This document shows, in pieces, positions 43,018 through 53,469 of a stretch of DNA of 64,000 bases. The position numbers were made by a program, and so were the translations under genes. Positions within the stretch are counted from its first letter, which is position 1. Each line of letters starts with the position of its first letter. The stretch comes from Cordylochernes scorpioides. Its lineage: Eukaryota > Arthropoda > Arachnida > Pseudoscorpiones > Chernetidae. The notes under the pieces are model-generated. The model had not been told where the DNA came from, searched no databases, and saw nothing but the letters and a program-made list of their open reading frames with translations. The DNA is taken from NCBI GenBank assembly GCA_030710605.1, contig CP092874.1, positions 37,708,696 through 37,772,695 on the forward strand, read 5' to 3'.

Positions 43018-43365
43018 ACGCGATATCCCAGCTTGGGATACTTGCGCCTAAATACATTTTAGCAGCTCATATACAATTCATTTTATATACAATTGAATAA
43101 ACAAGACTAAAAACAAAATTACAACTGAAAGGTTGGTTTTCTCAAACAGAAATAAAGTCTGAAATGAATTTACAAAAATTATTGAATTATACATAGATGT
43201 CATTGTTATATACAAATTCACACATTACTTCGATGGGATAAAAATGATTACTTCTGTAACTGTGAAAGATTGGACATTCTATTAATAAATGTGTTGAGTC
43301 TTAGTTTTCTTTTCCTCAGAAGAAGCTAGGATCATCTGTTGCCTCTATTTTCGCCAGAAAAAAAA
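43018..43365 (-). pseudogene. LINE 3' end, decayed, family L2a
   Basis: Minus strand encodes ATDDPSFF, stop, GKEN, stop, DSTHLLIECPIF, aligning with VEDSSCYCDKETQDSRHLLL of the copy at 60150-60450. 3' end has GCGATATCCC and GGGATACTTGCGCC. Confidence 0.6.
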
Positions 43366-43430
43366 ATACAATTCGTTTTACAAAAGGCCATTTATAGAGA
43401 GGTCGATAAAAGATAATGAAAAATATATAT

Positions 43431-43550
43431 CCACTCGTGGACAAAACTTGAGGAAGTTTTACCTTTTAGTATGTATATCGGGATTCAGACAATAACCCTG
43501 AAATATATTACAGTGACCTTTATTGAAGACACACGAGATAACCAAGTGTA
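43431..43550 (+). repeat. MT1 MITE, 5' half, one unit
   Basis: CCACTCGTGGACAAAACTTG, GAAGTTTTACCTTTTAGTAT, GATAACCAAGTGT; no right end. Confidence 0.7.
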
Positions 43551-43554
43551 TCAT

Positions 43555-44500
43555 GAAGATAGAGATTTTTCGGATGACATTCATAGTTTTAGAATTAAAG
43601 ACACTTCGGCCAGTAAATCATTTTATTACCTCGAAGTTTTCACAAAAATATTTTGTCTTCGTCAAGAACAAATAAAAATAAGTTGTTCATCAATAAGGAA
43701 CACGGATCACTCAAATGTATCCCCCCCCCCCAAATCTGATTGGATAACGCTTTGTATGCAAATAGCGTGGGTTAAAGGTATGCAAATTAACGACAAGACT
43801 TCGAGACCTCGTACAATTAAGCTTCCAATTAGATCATCCCTACCGACATAATTAAGGGTGGTAATTAACATTTTCACTCCCCATACATAATTCATTAACA
43901 AACATCTTGCCACCCCTGGAGAATCACCTTGGTCAAAAACAATTATTTTTTCCCCTCTGTGAATTTCACAGATGGAGTGTTTGAAAAATTTGTTTTTTTT
44001 TCTTTCATACTATTGAATAATCTAATGTGTGTTTTTTCTTTTCTTTAATTCTCCACATAACCTGAAATTATAGAGATTCTCTTTTTTTATCTTTTTTTTT
44101 CACAGAATAATTGAGATTTTTCTATAGGTTATTTTGGTATATACACATTTTAAATTGTTAGATTGATAATGGATTAATTTTGAAGAAATCTCAAAATAAC
44201 TACAAATAAAAAAACTGTATATTAAAAATACTTTTATTTTTAATGTATATTTTAATAAATAAAAATGTGTAAAATAAATGGAAAACAATAACCATTTCTT
44301 TGAATAAAAATGACATTCCCATTTGATACCTTTATGAATTTACTGAAATTTCCAAACAAAAAATTAATTTTGATATTATCTGCGTCTTATATAGGTCATC
44401 TATTATAATATATAAAGTTTTTCTTTGTTGGAAAATGTATTACCTCTTTATATACCTAATTATATTTGTTTTAGTCTTATATATATATTGTTAAAAACAA
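43555..44500. other. Intron sequence; complex stretch 43720-43940
   Basis: Contains ATGCAAAT twice and several AATTAA/TAATTA cores, as in homeodomain/POU-rich enhancers; suggestion only. Confidence 0.3.
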
Positions 44501-44504
44501 AGTA

Positions 44505-44600
44505 GATATATCCCGACCAAAAGCATATGTACTTTTTAGATGGCAGAGCGCCATCTAGTGGAACAGAAATCAACTAAACATTGATTTAACCTGTTATATA
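44505..44600 (+). repeat. Penelope-terminus fragment
   Basis: ATATCCCGACCAAAAGCATA, GATGGCAGAGCGCCATCTAG, AACTAAACATTGATTTAACC. Confidence 0.6.
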
Positions 44601-45249
44601 ATTCTATCGTAAAGAAAAATCAACAAAATCCAGCGATTGGTTTATATGCAAACATAGTCAAAATGAATACTCTTTAAAACAGAATGTATAGGCTCAACTG
44701 GATATTAAAGATTACTTTTTAAGCTTCATGTTGCAACTTATATAGGCGAATTATACAGTATTTCGTCTAAAAAAATTGTAGAATTTTACAGTATTTTACT
44801 TTAAATCTATTATATCAAGACAAAAATTACAAGCAAAAATAAAAAATCGTGACTACCAACAAGGTCTGTTTCACTATTTCACAGCAAAAATTTGCATAAT
44901 CTTAAACAATAGTGCCCGGTCAGGATCTCTTTTATCTTGCCGCATGTCCTTGAAACCAGCTGTACATCCTTTCTCTCCAAGGACAAGCTTGGCTAGTCAC
45001 CCCCTCGCTGTTTTATTACCTTGTGTGGTCCCTGATGTTTTTTAACTCCCTCCCATACACCATCTGAACTACTGCTGTTTAATTGGACCGCGGTTTAAAC
45101 TTCCTCGGGTTGTTTAGGTTTTGTTGTTGGTTTCTTTGGAAATTGATTGTAATGATGATTAATTCGATGATGATAGTTATAGATAGATATGATGATAGTT
45201 ATTATATGATATATGATGTTAGAGATAGATTTGATGAATCGTTTAAATA

Positions 45250-45456
45250 GACTAATGAAAAAACACTTAAGTTGTACATATTAACATGTATATCTGGATT
45301 CAGACAATAATTCTGAAAGATATTACAGTGACCTTTATTGAAACGCACGAGATAACCAAGTGTGAACAATATTGCCTCTATCTCCTTTAAAAAAAAAAAA
45401 AACGATCGGAGACACATCAAAGACTTTCCACTTTATTAAGTTTTGTCCATGAGTGT
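45250..45456. repeat. MT1 MITE, one unit
   Basis: ACACTTAAGTTGTACATATT to AAGTTTTGTCCATGAGTGTA; single internal unit. Confidence 0.75.
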
Positions 45457-45596
45457 AAATGACTGATATTTTTAAAAATTATTTATTGGGATATTCTGGA
45501 TTTTGTTTTTCTTCAACCTAAAGTTCAAATAGAATGTGAATAGATTGTGATATTAGCCATAAATATGGTCAAAAAATCTCAATTCAATTAAAACCT

Positions 45597-46043
45597 ATGC
45601 TAATATTCCAAAGCAATAAATCTTTTAATATAATCCGGAACCCCATCACCAGATCCAATATTAAGAAACGTCCCGACCAGCAACCATATGCCATTTACTC
45701 CATAGGTTGCCAAGATTGCAACGCAAAATATGTGGGTGAGACTGGCCGCTTCATTTATAACAGAATTTCCGAGCACAACAGAAATATAATAAACAGGGAT
45801 CCCAGGTCTTTGATCTTTCAGCACACCTCAAAAACCGGCCATGCCTTTAACCTTTCCGACCCAACCTGTCATTACCACAACATCAAATCCAAATATCAAA
45901 GATTATTAATAGAATCCTTCGTCTCTCATGATTTAAACAGCATCAACAGGCGTATAGAACTACCATCTCAGTACCATTCATTCAGGAAAAAACAGCCCAG
46001 CCCTTCCTTTTCACCAGATCCTTCCTCATCTTCCCCAGTTTGA
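45597..46043 (+). pseudogene. GIY-YIG endonuclease domain of a Penelope-like element
   Basis: 148 residues. PYAIYSIGCQDCNAKYVGET is the GIY-YIG start preceded by the Cys pair typical of Penelope endonucleases; GRFIYNRISEH carries the conserved Arg and His; LLIESF the Glu. C-terminal end is Pro/Ser-rich and stops at 46043. The RT that should precede it is absent, so the copy is 5'-truncated though this domain is open. Penelope elements use this nuclease to nick the target. Confidence 0.85.
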
Positions 46044-46275
46044 CCTTCACACCCATAGCCCCATATACCATGTTTTGTTCGCATGTAGATAGAATTTTAC
46101 TTGCGTCTTATTTTCGAATATGTAGATGTCCTGCAGTCTGGCGAAATTTATATATTATTTTATGTAAATGTGTTTATATTTATTTTTATTTTTTATATTT
46201 TTATTTTCAATCTTCGTTAGGTGTATGTAAATAATATTGTACATCTATATATACTCTTTCTCTCAGCTTATAGCT

Positions 46276-46315
46276 TGGCCTGTGGAAGGATCGATAAGAT
46301 CCGAAAGCTTGCATA
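46276..46315 (+). repeat. Variant hammerhead-like motif at Penelope 3' end
   Basis: CTGTGGAA, GGATC, GATAA, GATCC, GAAAGCTTGCATAAA. A 5-bp stem II and palindromic AGCT after GAA; core has U where canonical hammerheads have A6. Confidence 0.5.
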
Positions 46316-46546
46316 AAATTTCACGTATAAAGAAACGTATTGCCATCGTTTATTTTTATTTTTATTTCATAATCGTTATATTTCATTACGTTCTATTAAC
46401 CTGGGTTATCTAATATCTCTTGAAAAAAAAGGAGGAAATAGAAAAGCTAGCAATATCATTGTTGTGATATATGTTAAATTATCACATACTATGCATTTTG
46501 TCCGTTTTATATGATTAACTATTTTCATTCATATGTAAATTTTGTT

Positions 46547-46669
46547 TTATCTAAGACCAAAAAATGGACCATCTGGAAAGAGGGAATTACCCTCCTTGGG
46601 GACCTCGTTCTCAGGTGCATCGTCTCCAGTAGCGGCGGACTCCAGCAATTGGCAGTATCTTTGACACAT
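46547..46669 (-). other. Small ORF of coding-like composition, 40 residues
   Basis: Minus strand ATG at 46669 reads MCQRYCQLLESAATGDDAPE and continues NEVPKEGNSLFPDGPFFGLR, then TAA. Base composition differs sharply from the AT-rich surroundings. A donor-like AGG|GTAATT inside leaves an exon reading possible. Function unknown; may be chance or non-coding conserved DNA. Confidence 0.25.
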
Positions 46670-46689
46670 TATAACAATCATGATAAGAA

Positions 46690-46740
46690 AAAGGCATCTC
46701 CTTATCGTGCAACTGAAAGGAGACACCTTTTTCTTAATTT
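46690..46740 (+). repeat. FB2 fragment
   Basis: AAAGGCATCTCCTTATCGTG, CAACTGAAAGGAGACACC: inner part deleted. Confidence 0.6.
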
Positions 46741-46809
46741 ATCCACCTTATCCCAGTACAATTTCACATTTGTACAATATTTTTTTCACAATATCATAAT
46801 AGTTTAAAA

Positions 46810-47340
46810 ATTTATTTATTCATAAGTATTCTTATCCCTTAAACATATTGCCACATAGAAAAATTAAGGGAACGTCTAAATGACAAGTTATGCAAATCAA
46901 AACAATTATCAACTTATTTACATCAAAGAACAGAGAGAGGTAATGAGAGAAAGGTGATTAACAAGCTATATTTAGAGTAATTATCTATTTATTAATTATA
47001 AAAAAATGCTGCCACAGTATTGTGACCTGTAGATAGAAATATCCAAATCTCTGTTGGTGGTTTTCATCATCTTCTATTTACATACATAATCAATATCGAT
47101 GGACATTTTGCCCTGAGTTTGCTGAGACGGTCAATAGATGGCGCTGTTTTAGCGTATTTTTTTGACGGAAGAGGCGATCTCTTTATTTTATATAATCAAT
47201 TTATCATATTAAAAAGTATACTTAGTATGGTGAATATTGTGGTTTTACTTTCACATTACAGTGGTATAACAATATTCTGACAGGGAAATGTTTTGGTGTT
47301 CTCCCCACCTCTTACCAGTACTGGTAGTACATATATCTAT
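46810..47340. other. AT-rich intron sequence
   Basis: No gene seen. GGTCAATAGATGGCGCTG at 47128 resembles the element end at 61540. Confidence 0.4.
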
Positions 47341-47344
47341 CATT

Positions 47345-47645
47345 CTTATGTATAATTAAAGGGAGAGGTTCCTCTTCTGGTACATGAATATCATCCTTCC
47401 GCAACTTTATGTTGTATTCTTGTCTGAAATCAGCCCTTGCCACTTCACCAGTTTAAACACCTGTTTGGTAAATTAGACCGAATTCATAACTCCTCTCGTA
47501 GGATGTTATGAAATCAAAGACGTCCCTGTACTGATGAGGGCCAAAGCCTGAAACCATGGTATACTGGTTGTTGGCTTTTGTCTGAATTTTCCAAAACTGG
47601 TGTTGTGGCTCATTCTTTATCATTACTAGTAAAGTTTTTTTTTAC
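47345..47645 (+). repeat. Hammerhead-bearing repeat PH (Penelope-related terminus)
   Basis: TGGTACATGAATATCATCCT, the hammerhead at 47525-47567, then CTGGTGTTGTGGCTCATTCT. Related sequence in the same order at 58340-58490 and 61405-61600; first part also at 6270-6330. Confidence 0.6.
47525..47567 (+). ncRNA. Minimal hammerhead ribozyme, type I
   Basis: Stem I CCUGUA/UACUGG (one U-U mismatch), core CUGAUGA (47531-47537), stem II GGGC/GCCU closing CAAA, GAAA (47550-47553), then the palindrome ACCAUGGU as stem III and A at the cleavage position (after 47561). All invariant core bases are present. Stem III is too short to close on one molecule comfortably, as in dimer-active minimal hammerheads of Penelope elements. 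Activity not tested. Confidence 0.75.
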
Positions 47646-47689
47646 TAGGGTGATGAACAGTGCAATCATTATAATGAATAATTAAAGGG

Positions 47690-47985
47690 AGAGGTGTCTC
47701 TTTTGATACATATATATATCAGTATATGTAATCTTTTTTCTTGATTTACCGGGAAACCTCTAGGCAAAATTATTGGTCGTTGAGGTGCAGCCTGCACCAC
47801 GCTGACGAGGGTCAACAGCCCGAAACGCATACTTGGTTGGCTTTTATTAATATATCAAGAAAATAGGTTGGCCAAATATTATTGAACAAACTTAAATCAA
47901 CGTTTAGTTGATATTTGTTCCACTAGATGGCGCTGTGACATCTGAACTGATCATCGGAGCGGTCAGGATATATGCCTTTCTATTA
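47690..47985 (+). repeat. Penelope terminus with partly decayed hammerhead
   Basis: TTCTTGATTTACCGGGAAAC, the motif CTGACGAGGGTCAACAGCCC, GAAACGCATACTTGG at 47802-47837, then AAGAAAATAGGTTGGCC and CCACTAGATGGCGCTGTG. Core intact; stem I and III each carry a mismatch. Confidence 0.65.
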
Positions 47986-47999
47986 TATATATATAATAT

Positions 48000-48150
48000 A
48001 TACATGGTTAGTTTTTCTTGATTAATCAAGAATGGGTATTTGGCCAATTCTGGAATAATTAAAAATCAACGAATAGTTGATATTTATTCCGATAGATGAC
48101 GCCAGCCATCAGCAACTTTCAGTTGCACGATAAGAAGATGCCATTTTCTT
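48000..48150 (+). repeat. FB2-type repeat
   Basis: ATACATGGTTAGTTTTTCTT, GGTATTTGGCCAATTCTGGA, TCAGTTGCACGATAAGAAGA. Confidence 0.65.
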
Positions 48151-48154
48151 AATA

Positions 48155-50930
48155 ATATTATATTTAAATAATATTCATTCCTAATTTATAAAGGTATAAA
48201 AATTGACATTTAAATATATAATACATTTTGTTTAATTAAAATATTCATATTAAATCTACAAAATAGGAAAGGTTTCATTATAGTTAAAATATTAAAAATA
48301 TAGAATTTTATATAGTGGATTTACATGAAAGAAATAAATAGCACAATTTTTCGGGATCGTTTAAATTAAACAATAATGATATTCATAGAATTTTAATTAA
48401 TATCATTGAATTAGGTAATATATATAAAGATTCAGCATCAAAGCTTGATTAAAATATTTTTCGAAATAGGTTTATTTATTATGAAAGAGACTATTATATT
48501 AAACATATAAAATATATTTTCTATCATTTTATTTGCTTGCTATATTGAGAGAATGTTTTTGTACAAACATTCTGCATTTTAATTTGAGAAAACAGTAAAA
48601 ATATATGGACCTTTTTGGATTATCTTCAAACAACACATTATATAATATTTTTTAGGATATAACCATTTTATCTCTTCCAATATATCACTCTGTGATTACA
48701 GATATATTTTAGACAGAGAAAATAACTTTCTCAAACGATAATTGTAAACTAAATTTTAACCAAAAGAACATATTTCTTTTTTATTTTCATATTTATGACT
48801 AGACAATATTCCTATATTGTTCTATAAATTTTATTTTTTTATTCCTTTTACCAAAGAAACTAGAAGGGAATATTTGATTTAAACTTTGCAAACTCCGCAG
48901 AAACGTCGTTTGATATTTTATTCTATCGATTTTCAAAACAGACGAGAGTTTATTTAGTCCAACTTTGTTGAGGCACGCAACTTCTTAATTATCAAACGAA
49001 ACAATTACTTTCAGAAACCTACAGCATTTTTGTTTTGTTTTTTAGAATATATTTATTCCATATACGACCCTTTTTTTCTCTCTCTCTTCTCTAAAATTAT
49101 ATCCTTTAAAACACAACTTCCTGAGAATCTGTGATTTAAATTTTAATGTCGACAGCCATTTCTTTATACATGTCGTAGATTAATTTGTTTTGATAGAAGT
49201 TAAACGAATATTTTTTTTCTTCTCTTTCTTTTTTTGAATTTTATAAGTATGCCTCTGAATATTTATATAGAGTATCTCGTATATGATGGAATAATGTATT
49301 TCCGCTCAATATATATATATGTAAACAAATAGAATATTTTTAAAAATAATGATTATTTATTATAATTAATAATTTAATTTCCTTCATTCACAGTATATGT
49401 GAAATTAAAAAATAGTTAATGTAGCTATAAATAACTGTTGTAATTATTATAATCTAAATTATGGCATACATTTTATTTTTTTTAATTGAATAAAAAACTA
49501 AAATACTCTATGAAATGTAAATAAAAAACAGAGTAAAAATGTTTTGAATAGGAGTGATATTTAATATGTTCTAGCTTGGCTAAAGCTATTTGCATGGCCG
49601 TAAAAAATAATATAATATATTTACATATATTAAAAAAATAAAACGTATCTTCTAACCAACGGTGGTGAATGAATTACTGAATCCCTGATAACATTTACAG
49701 TTAATTTTAAAGAATTGAAAATTATTTAACAATTAAAGTTCAATTTAAATGATTTTGGAGCATCTTGAATTATTTTGCGGATCGTTTCTTAATTTGATAA
49801 AAAAAGAAGGTAAAATTACTTCAACCCCCAAATCTACATACTTCATTAGTTACTAAATAAACAACGTCAATTGACCCCACAGCGTTCTCCCCCATAATAA
49901 TTAAATTAATTGACATGTTATTTACACAAAAAAGGAGCAATCCTCTTAATCATTTCGTCTGCAATAATTTTGTACTATTGAATCGTTTTATTTCTCTTTA
50001 AAAACGTGTTACCAAAAGTTGGATTTTTTTCCCTAACCCTAAATAAAGAAGGAATGTTTTAATTGTAAATACGCTTAAGGGCAAAACTTCCAAACGCTTT
50101 TTTATTTGTTTGCAGATTTCCCAAAGTACAATTACCGCGCTGCGGTTAGTTCGTCTGCCTTTTTCTTGATTGTCTTCTGGTAAAAAATTAAGTCATTAAA
50201 CGCGAAAAAAATCACGCATTATTAACGAAATGTATATTAATTATTATAATAAGAAATATTTTTATATATGTTTTTAATATATTAAAAATATATTTGATAT
50301 ATTTTAAACTATTTCTAAATTTCTATATAAAGATTTTTTTATTAAGTATAAGATTTATAATATGAATGAGAGGGACAACGCAAAATTATTAATAAACTTT
50401 TAGAAAAATTGTTTCAAAATATATATTGATTAAAATCTATTATTATTAAATATATATAAGAATTAGAAAAAAAGAGAAATTTTAAAGTTAAAAATAAATA
50501 AAATCTTTTATTAACACACACAATCAAAAATTGTCATCAACAATTGTGTTATTTTGAACCGAAATAAAAATTCCACTAACAAATCTCCATTTTTACATTT
50601 CCCCTCCACCATTTTTCATTATTACCATTAAAAAATCACCAAACTTCCAGGTTAATATTAAACAAAAGATTTTTTAAAAAGTTCAAGATAAAAAGCTAGC
50701 TTAAAAAAAAAAAAAACAGACGATGATAAGAGAGGTTTGAAAAATGGTCATTTAAAGAGAAGGAAGTGATGATGATAAGCAATTTTATCAGTGAGGGTCA
50801 TAGAGAAAATTTTTCAAATTTCAGCCCTAATAAATCGTGGAGGTAGGCTTGCTTACCGATACTTCGATTAAATAAAAAGAGAAATTCGCTGTTTTTAATG
50901 GATGATATAGAAGAATATGAAATCTTTCTA
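48155..50930. other. Very AT-rich intron sequence
   Basis: No gene or named repeat recognised. Confidence 0.45.
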
Positions 50931-50934
50931 GATA

Positions 50935-51480
50935 TATGAAGAAATCAATATTAAAAATAGCATATCCTGACCAGGAGCACTTGTGCTTTACAGAAGGCAG
51001 AGGGCCATCTGGTGGAACAGAAATCAAGTGCAAGAAATAAAGCACAAGTGCTCCTGGTCAGGATATGCTATTTTTAATATTGATTTCAACACCTGATCTT
51101 TTTTTCTTTCGTTTTTTCATGTGCTAAGCGTATTTACGCAAGTTTGGCCTTAAATACCCATTTCTTGGTTTTTCAAGAAGCTACTGGGACCAAAAAATAT
51201 TTTTTGGTCGCAGTGGTTCAGCCTACTCCACGCTGACGAGCGCCAAAAGCGCGAAACGCGTTCGTGGATGGCTTTTCTTGATTTATCAAGAAATTGGGTT
51301 GGCTAAATATCAGGGAACAGGCTAAATCAATGTTTAGTTGATTTCTGTTCCACCAGATGGCGCTCTGCCTTCTGTAAAGCACAAGTGCTCCTGGTCAGGA
51401 TATGCTATTTTTAATATTGATTTCAACACCTGATCTTTTTATCTTTTATTTTTTTCTTTCGTTTTTTCATATGAAGAAAT
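50935..51480 (+). repeat. Penelope terminus, inverted plus direct copy, with hammerhead
   Basis: 50940-51035 is an inverted copy of 51335-51425 (CATATCCTGACCAGGAGCAC against GTGCTCCTGGTCAGGATATG), followed by the full direct terminus 51040-51480 ending in the T-rich TTTTCTTTCGTTTTTTCATA also seen next to the RT fragment at 3300. Confidence 0.7.
51227..51268 (+). ncRNA. Minimal hammerhead ribozyme, type I, best copy
   Basis: Stem I UCCACG/CGUGGA (6 bp), core CUGACGA (51233-51239), stem II GCGC/GCGC with CAAAA loop, GAAA (51253-51256), palindromic ACGCGU (51256-51261) as stem III, U62 as cleavage base. Every helix is fully paired. The zero-loop stem III is expected to form between two molecules. 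Confidence 0.78.
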
Positions 51481-51664
51481 ATCCAACAATTATCTATTAA
51501 TACTATCTCTTTATCATATAGTAGCATCTCCAATATGGAACGTGTCAACATAGAACATAATTTTGACCTTTAAAACAGCTTTTCTATAATATGGGTTAAG
51601 GGTAGATTTTATTATATAAGAATCTAAGACCAAATATAAAGATTTCTCATCAAAGTTTTTTTTA

Positions 51665-51963
51665 TCCCTAATACACGTGGTACAGGCCATGATAATCATG
51701 TTGGGTAGAATTTGGCGACTGCTTTTTACTGTAAGTGCACCACATGTCTACACATAAGAAAAGCAGTTCGTCTTTTGCACTTGCAAATGTGTCAGAGCCT
51801 CGTTTTGGTTACTTGCACTCCCTGGTGGGGTTGGACTTTTACAAGAATCGGGATAATTGGAGCATTTTTTTTATTAGAAAAAAAAGTGTCCAATGTGGGA
51901 TTTAATCTCGGGTCGTAGCTGTCGTCGTAAACCAACTATTTAGACCATCCTTCCACCGACCCT
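51665..51963 (-). repeat. tRNA-derived SINE S1, minus strand
   Basis: Minus strand starts AGGGTCGGTGGAAGGATGGT; the B box is decayed (GAGATTAAATCCC). Ends CGTGTATTAGGGATAAAAAA. Confidence 0.8.
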
Positions 51964-51969
51964 CTTCAA

Positions 51970-52550
51970 AGTTTTCTTCTTTAGTTGGGTTGCTGATCAA
52001 GGTTAGGAAGACTCTAAACTGCTTTTGTTTTAAAAATTTGATTTTCCTTTCCTAGATGAATTGTCAATTTTGACTAAGAAACTTCAACTCTATCCCGGAT
52101 TAATGTTATTAAAATTATCCCTGCAATATGCCATTTCCAATACTAATGTTAGACATTAAAAAACATCCTATATCTTATGCAAATCTCTTCATGTCTATTT
52201 TTCTAACTACAGTCCCTACCTTGAAGATTCTCTAGCCAAATTTTCCACGATCCTTCCTCAATTTTCCATACGGGATCTCTCTAGATGTCAAAATATATTT
52301 TCACAAGAGTTTAGTTACCAGTAATATGTTGCTATATACTTCTCTTTTAAAAAATATCCATTTTTCTTTTACGGATTCTTCATGATTACCAAATAACACA
52401 GAAATAGAATTGTAATGAGTTTAATAAAATGTAAACCAACTATGAATTTGTTGATAGAATAAGAATAATTTTGGTTTATTTATAACTTTCACACAGTTAA
52501 TTATTTAAAAATATTAGCATTATACATATGCTATTACATATATATATTTA
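51970..52550. other. AT-rich intron sequence
   Basis: Nothing recognised. Confidence 0.4.
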
Positions 52551-52554
52551 ATTT

Positions 52555-52660
52555 TCAACGCATATTATACTCTAGTTGCTCCTGTCGAAGGGCATGTTAA
52601 CCCGAAAGCTAGAGAAAATGATACAAGGAACATAGCCCTGGATGTTTTTATTGATATTTT
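52555..52660 (+). repeat. Single copy related to the 123-bp satellite, with variant hammerhead
   Basis: CTCTAGTTGCTCCTGTCGAA, GGGCATGTTAACCCGAAAGC, CATAGCCCTGGATG: same order as the satellite unit read on the minus strand. Confidence 0.7.
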
Positions 52661-53060
52661 AAAAATATAAGTCATTGAATAAAAGTTTATATTATACAGT
52701 TAATAAATAGTTGTCTATATACAAAACCTGATTGATATCTTTAAAATATACAAAAGAAATCAGCATTTTAGTTAAATAATTGAAGCGATAAATGGCAATA
52801 GCCATCTTGAAATGTTATTCACATCAACAGTGGATGTCTTTGATATCTTATTAAAAAGAAAAACTAGAAGAGAGAGAGAAAATATCTTTATTTACGGGGC
52901 TGCTAACCAAAATAAATGATTTTGGGTGAAAAAAAAAAACTATGAAATGACCTAACTTTTAAGGACATACAACACTGCCAACTATATACGAGCTTTTGAT
53001 AACCGAAAGAAATGATTAAAAATAATTCTCTTAAATTTAGATGGTTATTTTGATTAATTA

Positions 53061-53185
53061 CACTGATAGACAGAACTTAAGGAAGTTGTACCTTATAGCA
53101 TATATATATCGGGATTCAGAAAATATCTCTGAGAGATATATATATGCTATAAGGTACAACTTTCTTAAGTTTTGTCTATCAGTGT
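53061..53185. repeat. MT1 MITE, palindromic short form
   Basis: CACTGATAGACAGAACTTAA to TTAAGTTTTGTCTATCAGTG; the two halves are inverted copies of the 5' end (GGAAGTTGTACCTTATAGCA mirrored). Confidence 0.8.
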
Positions 53186-53288
53186 TATCAATATAACAAT
53201 ATGTATTGTTTGAAAATTAATTTAAAAGAAAAAGTTACAATTTCTTTTAACATGCGAATAGTATAAAACCATTCAAATTCATTGAATA

Positions 53289-53463
53289 CAGTAGAACCTC
53301 TCTTTAGCGGACACCCCGCTAGCGAACACCTCTCTATTAAGGACATTTTTCATTTCCAAAATTACGATTTTTACTATTTAGCAACTCTTCAGTAAGAGGA
53401 CACCTCTCTATAAAGGACACTTTGGCTCTGCAATTAGGTGTCCTTTACAGGGAGGTTCTACTG
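53289..53463. repeat. Pogo-like MITE M1, best copy, 175 bp
   Basis: CAGTAGAACCTCTCTTTAGC and its mirror CCTTTACAGGGAGGTTCTACTG within a TA duplication. Confidence 0.85.
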
Positions 53464-53469
53464 TACTAG

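Larger units (their letters stand above)
45540..46340 (+). mobile_element. Penelope-like element, 5'-truncated, with 3' terminus
   Basis: Holds the GIY-YIG endonuclease ORF, a 3' untranslated part and, at 46276-46315, a variant hammerhead-like motif with GATCCGAAAGCTTGC. Confidence 0.8.

Noticed and set aside
43471-43851. 126-codon ORF
   Set aside because: Starts inside an MT1 MITE and runs on by chance into non-coding sequence.
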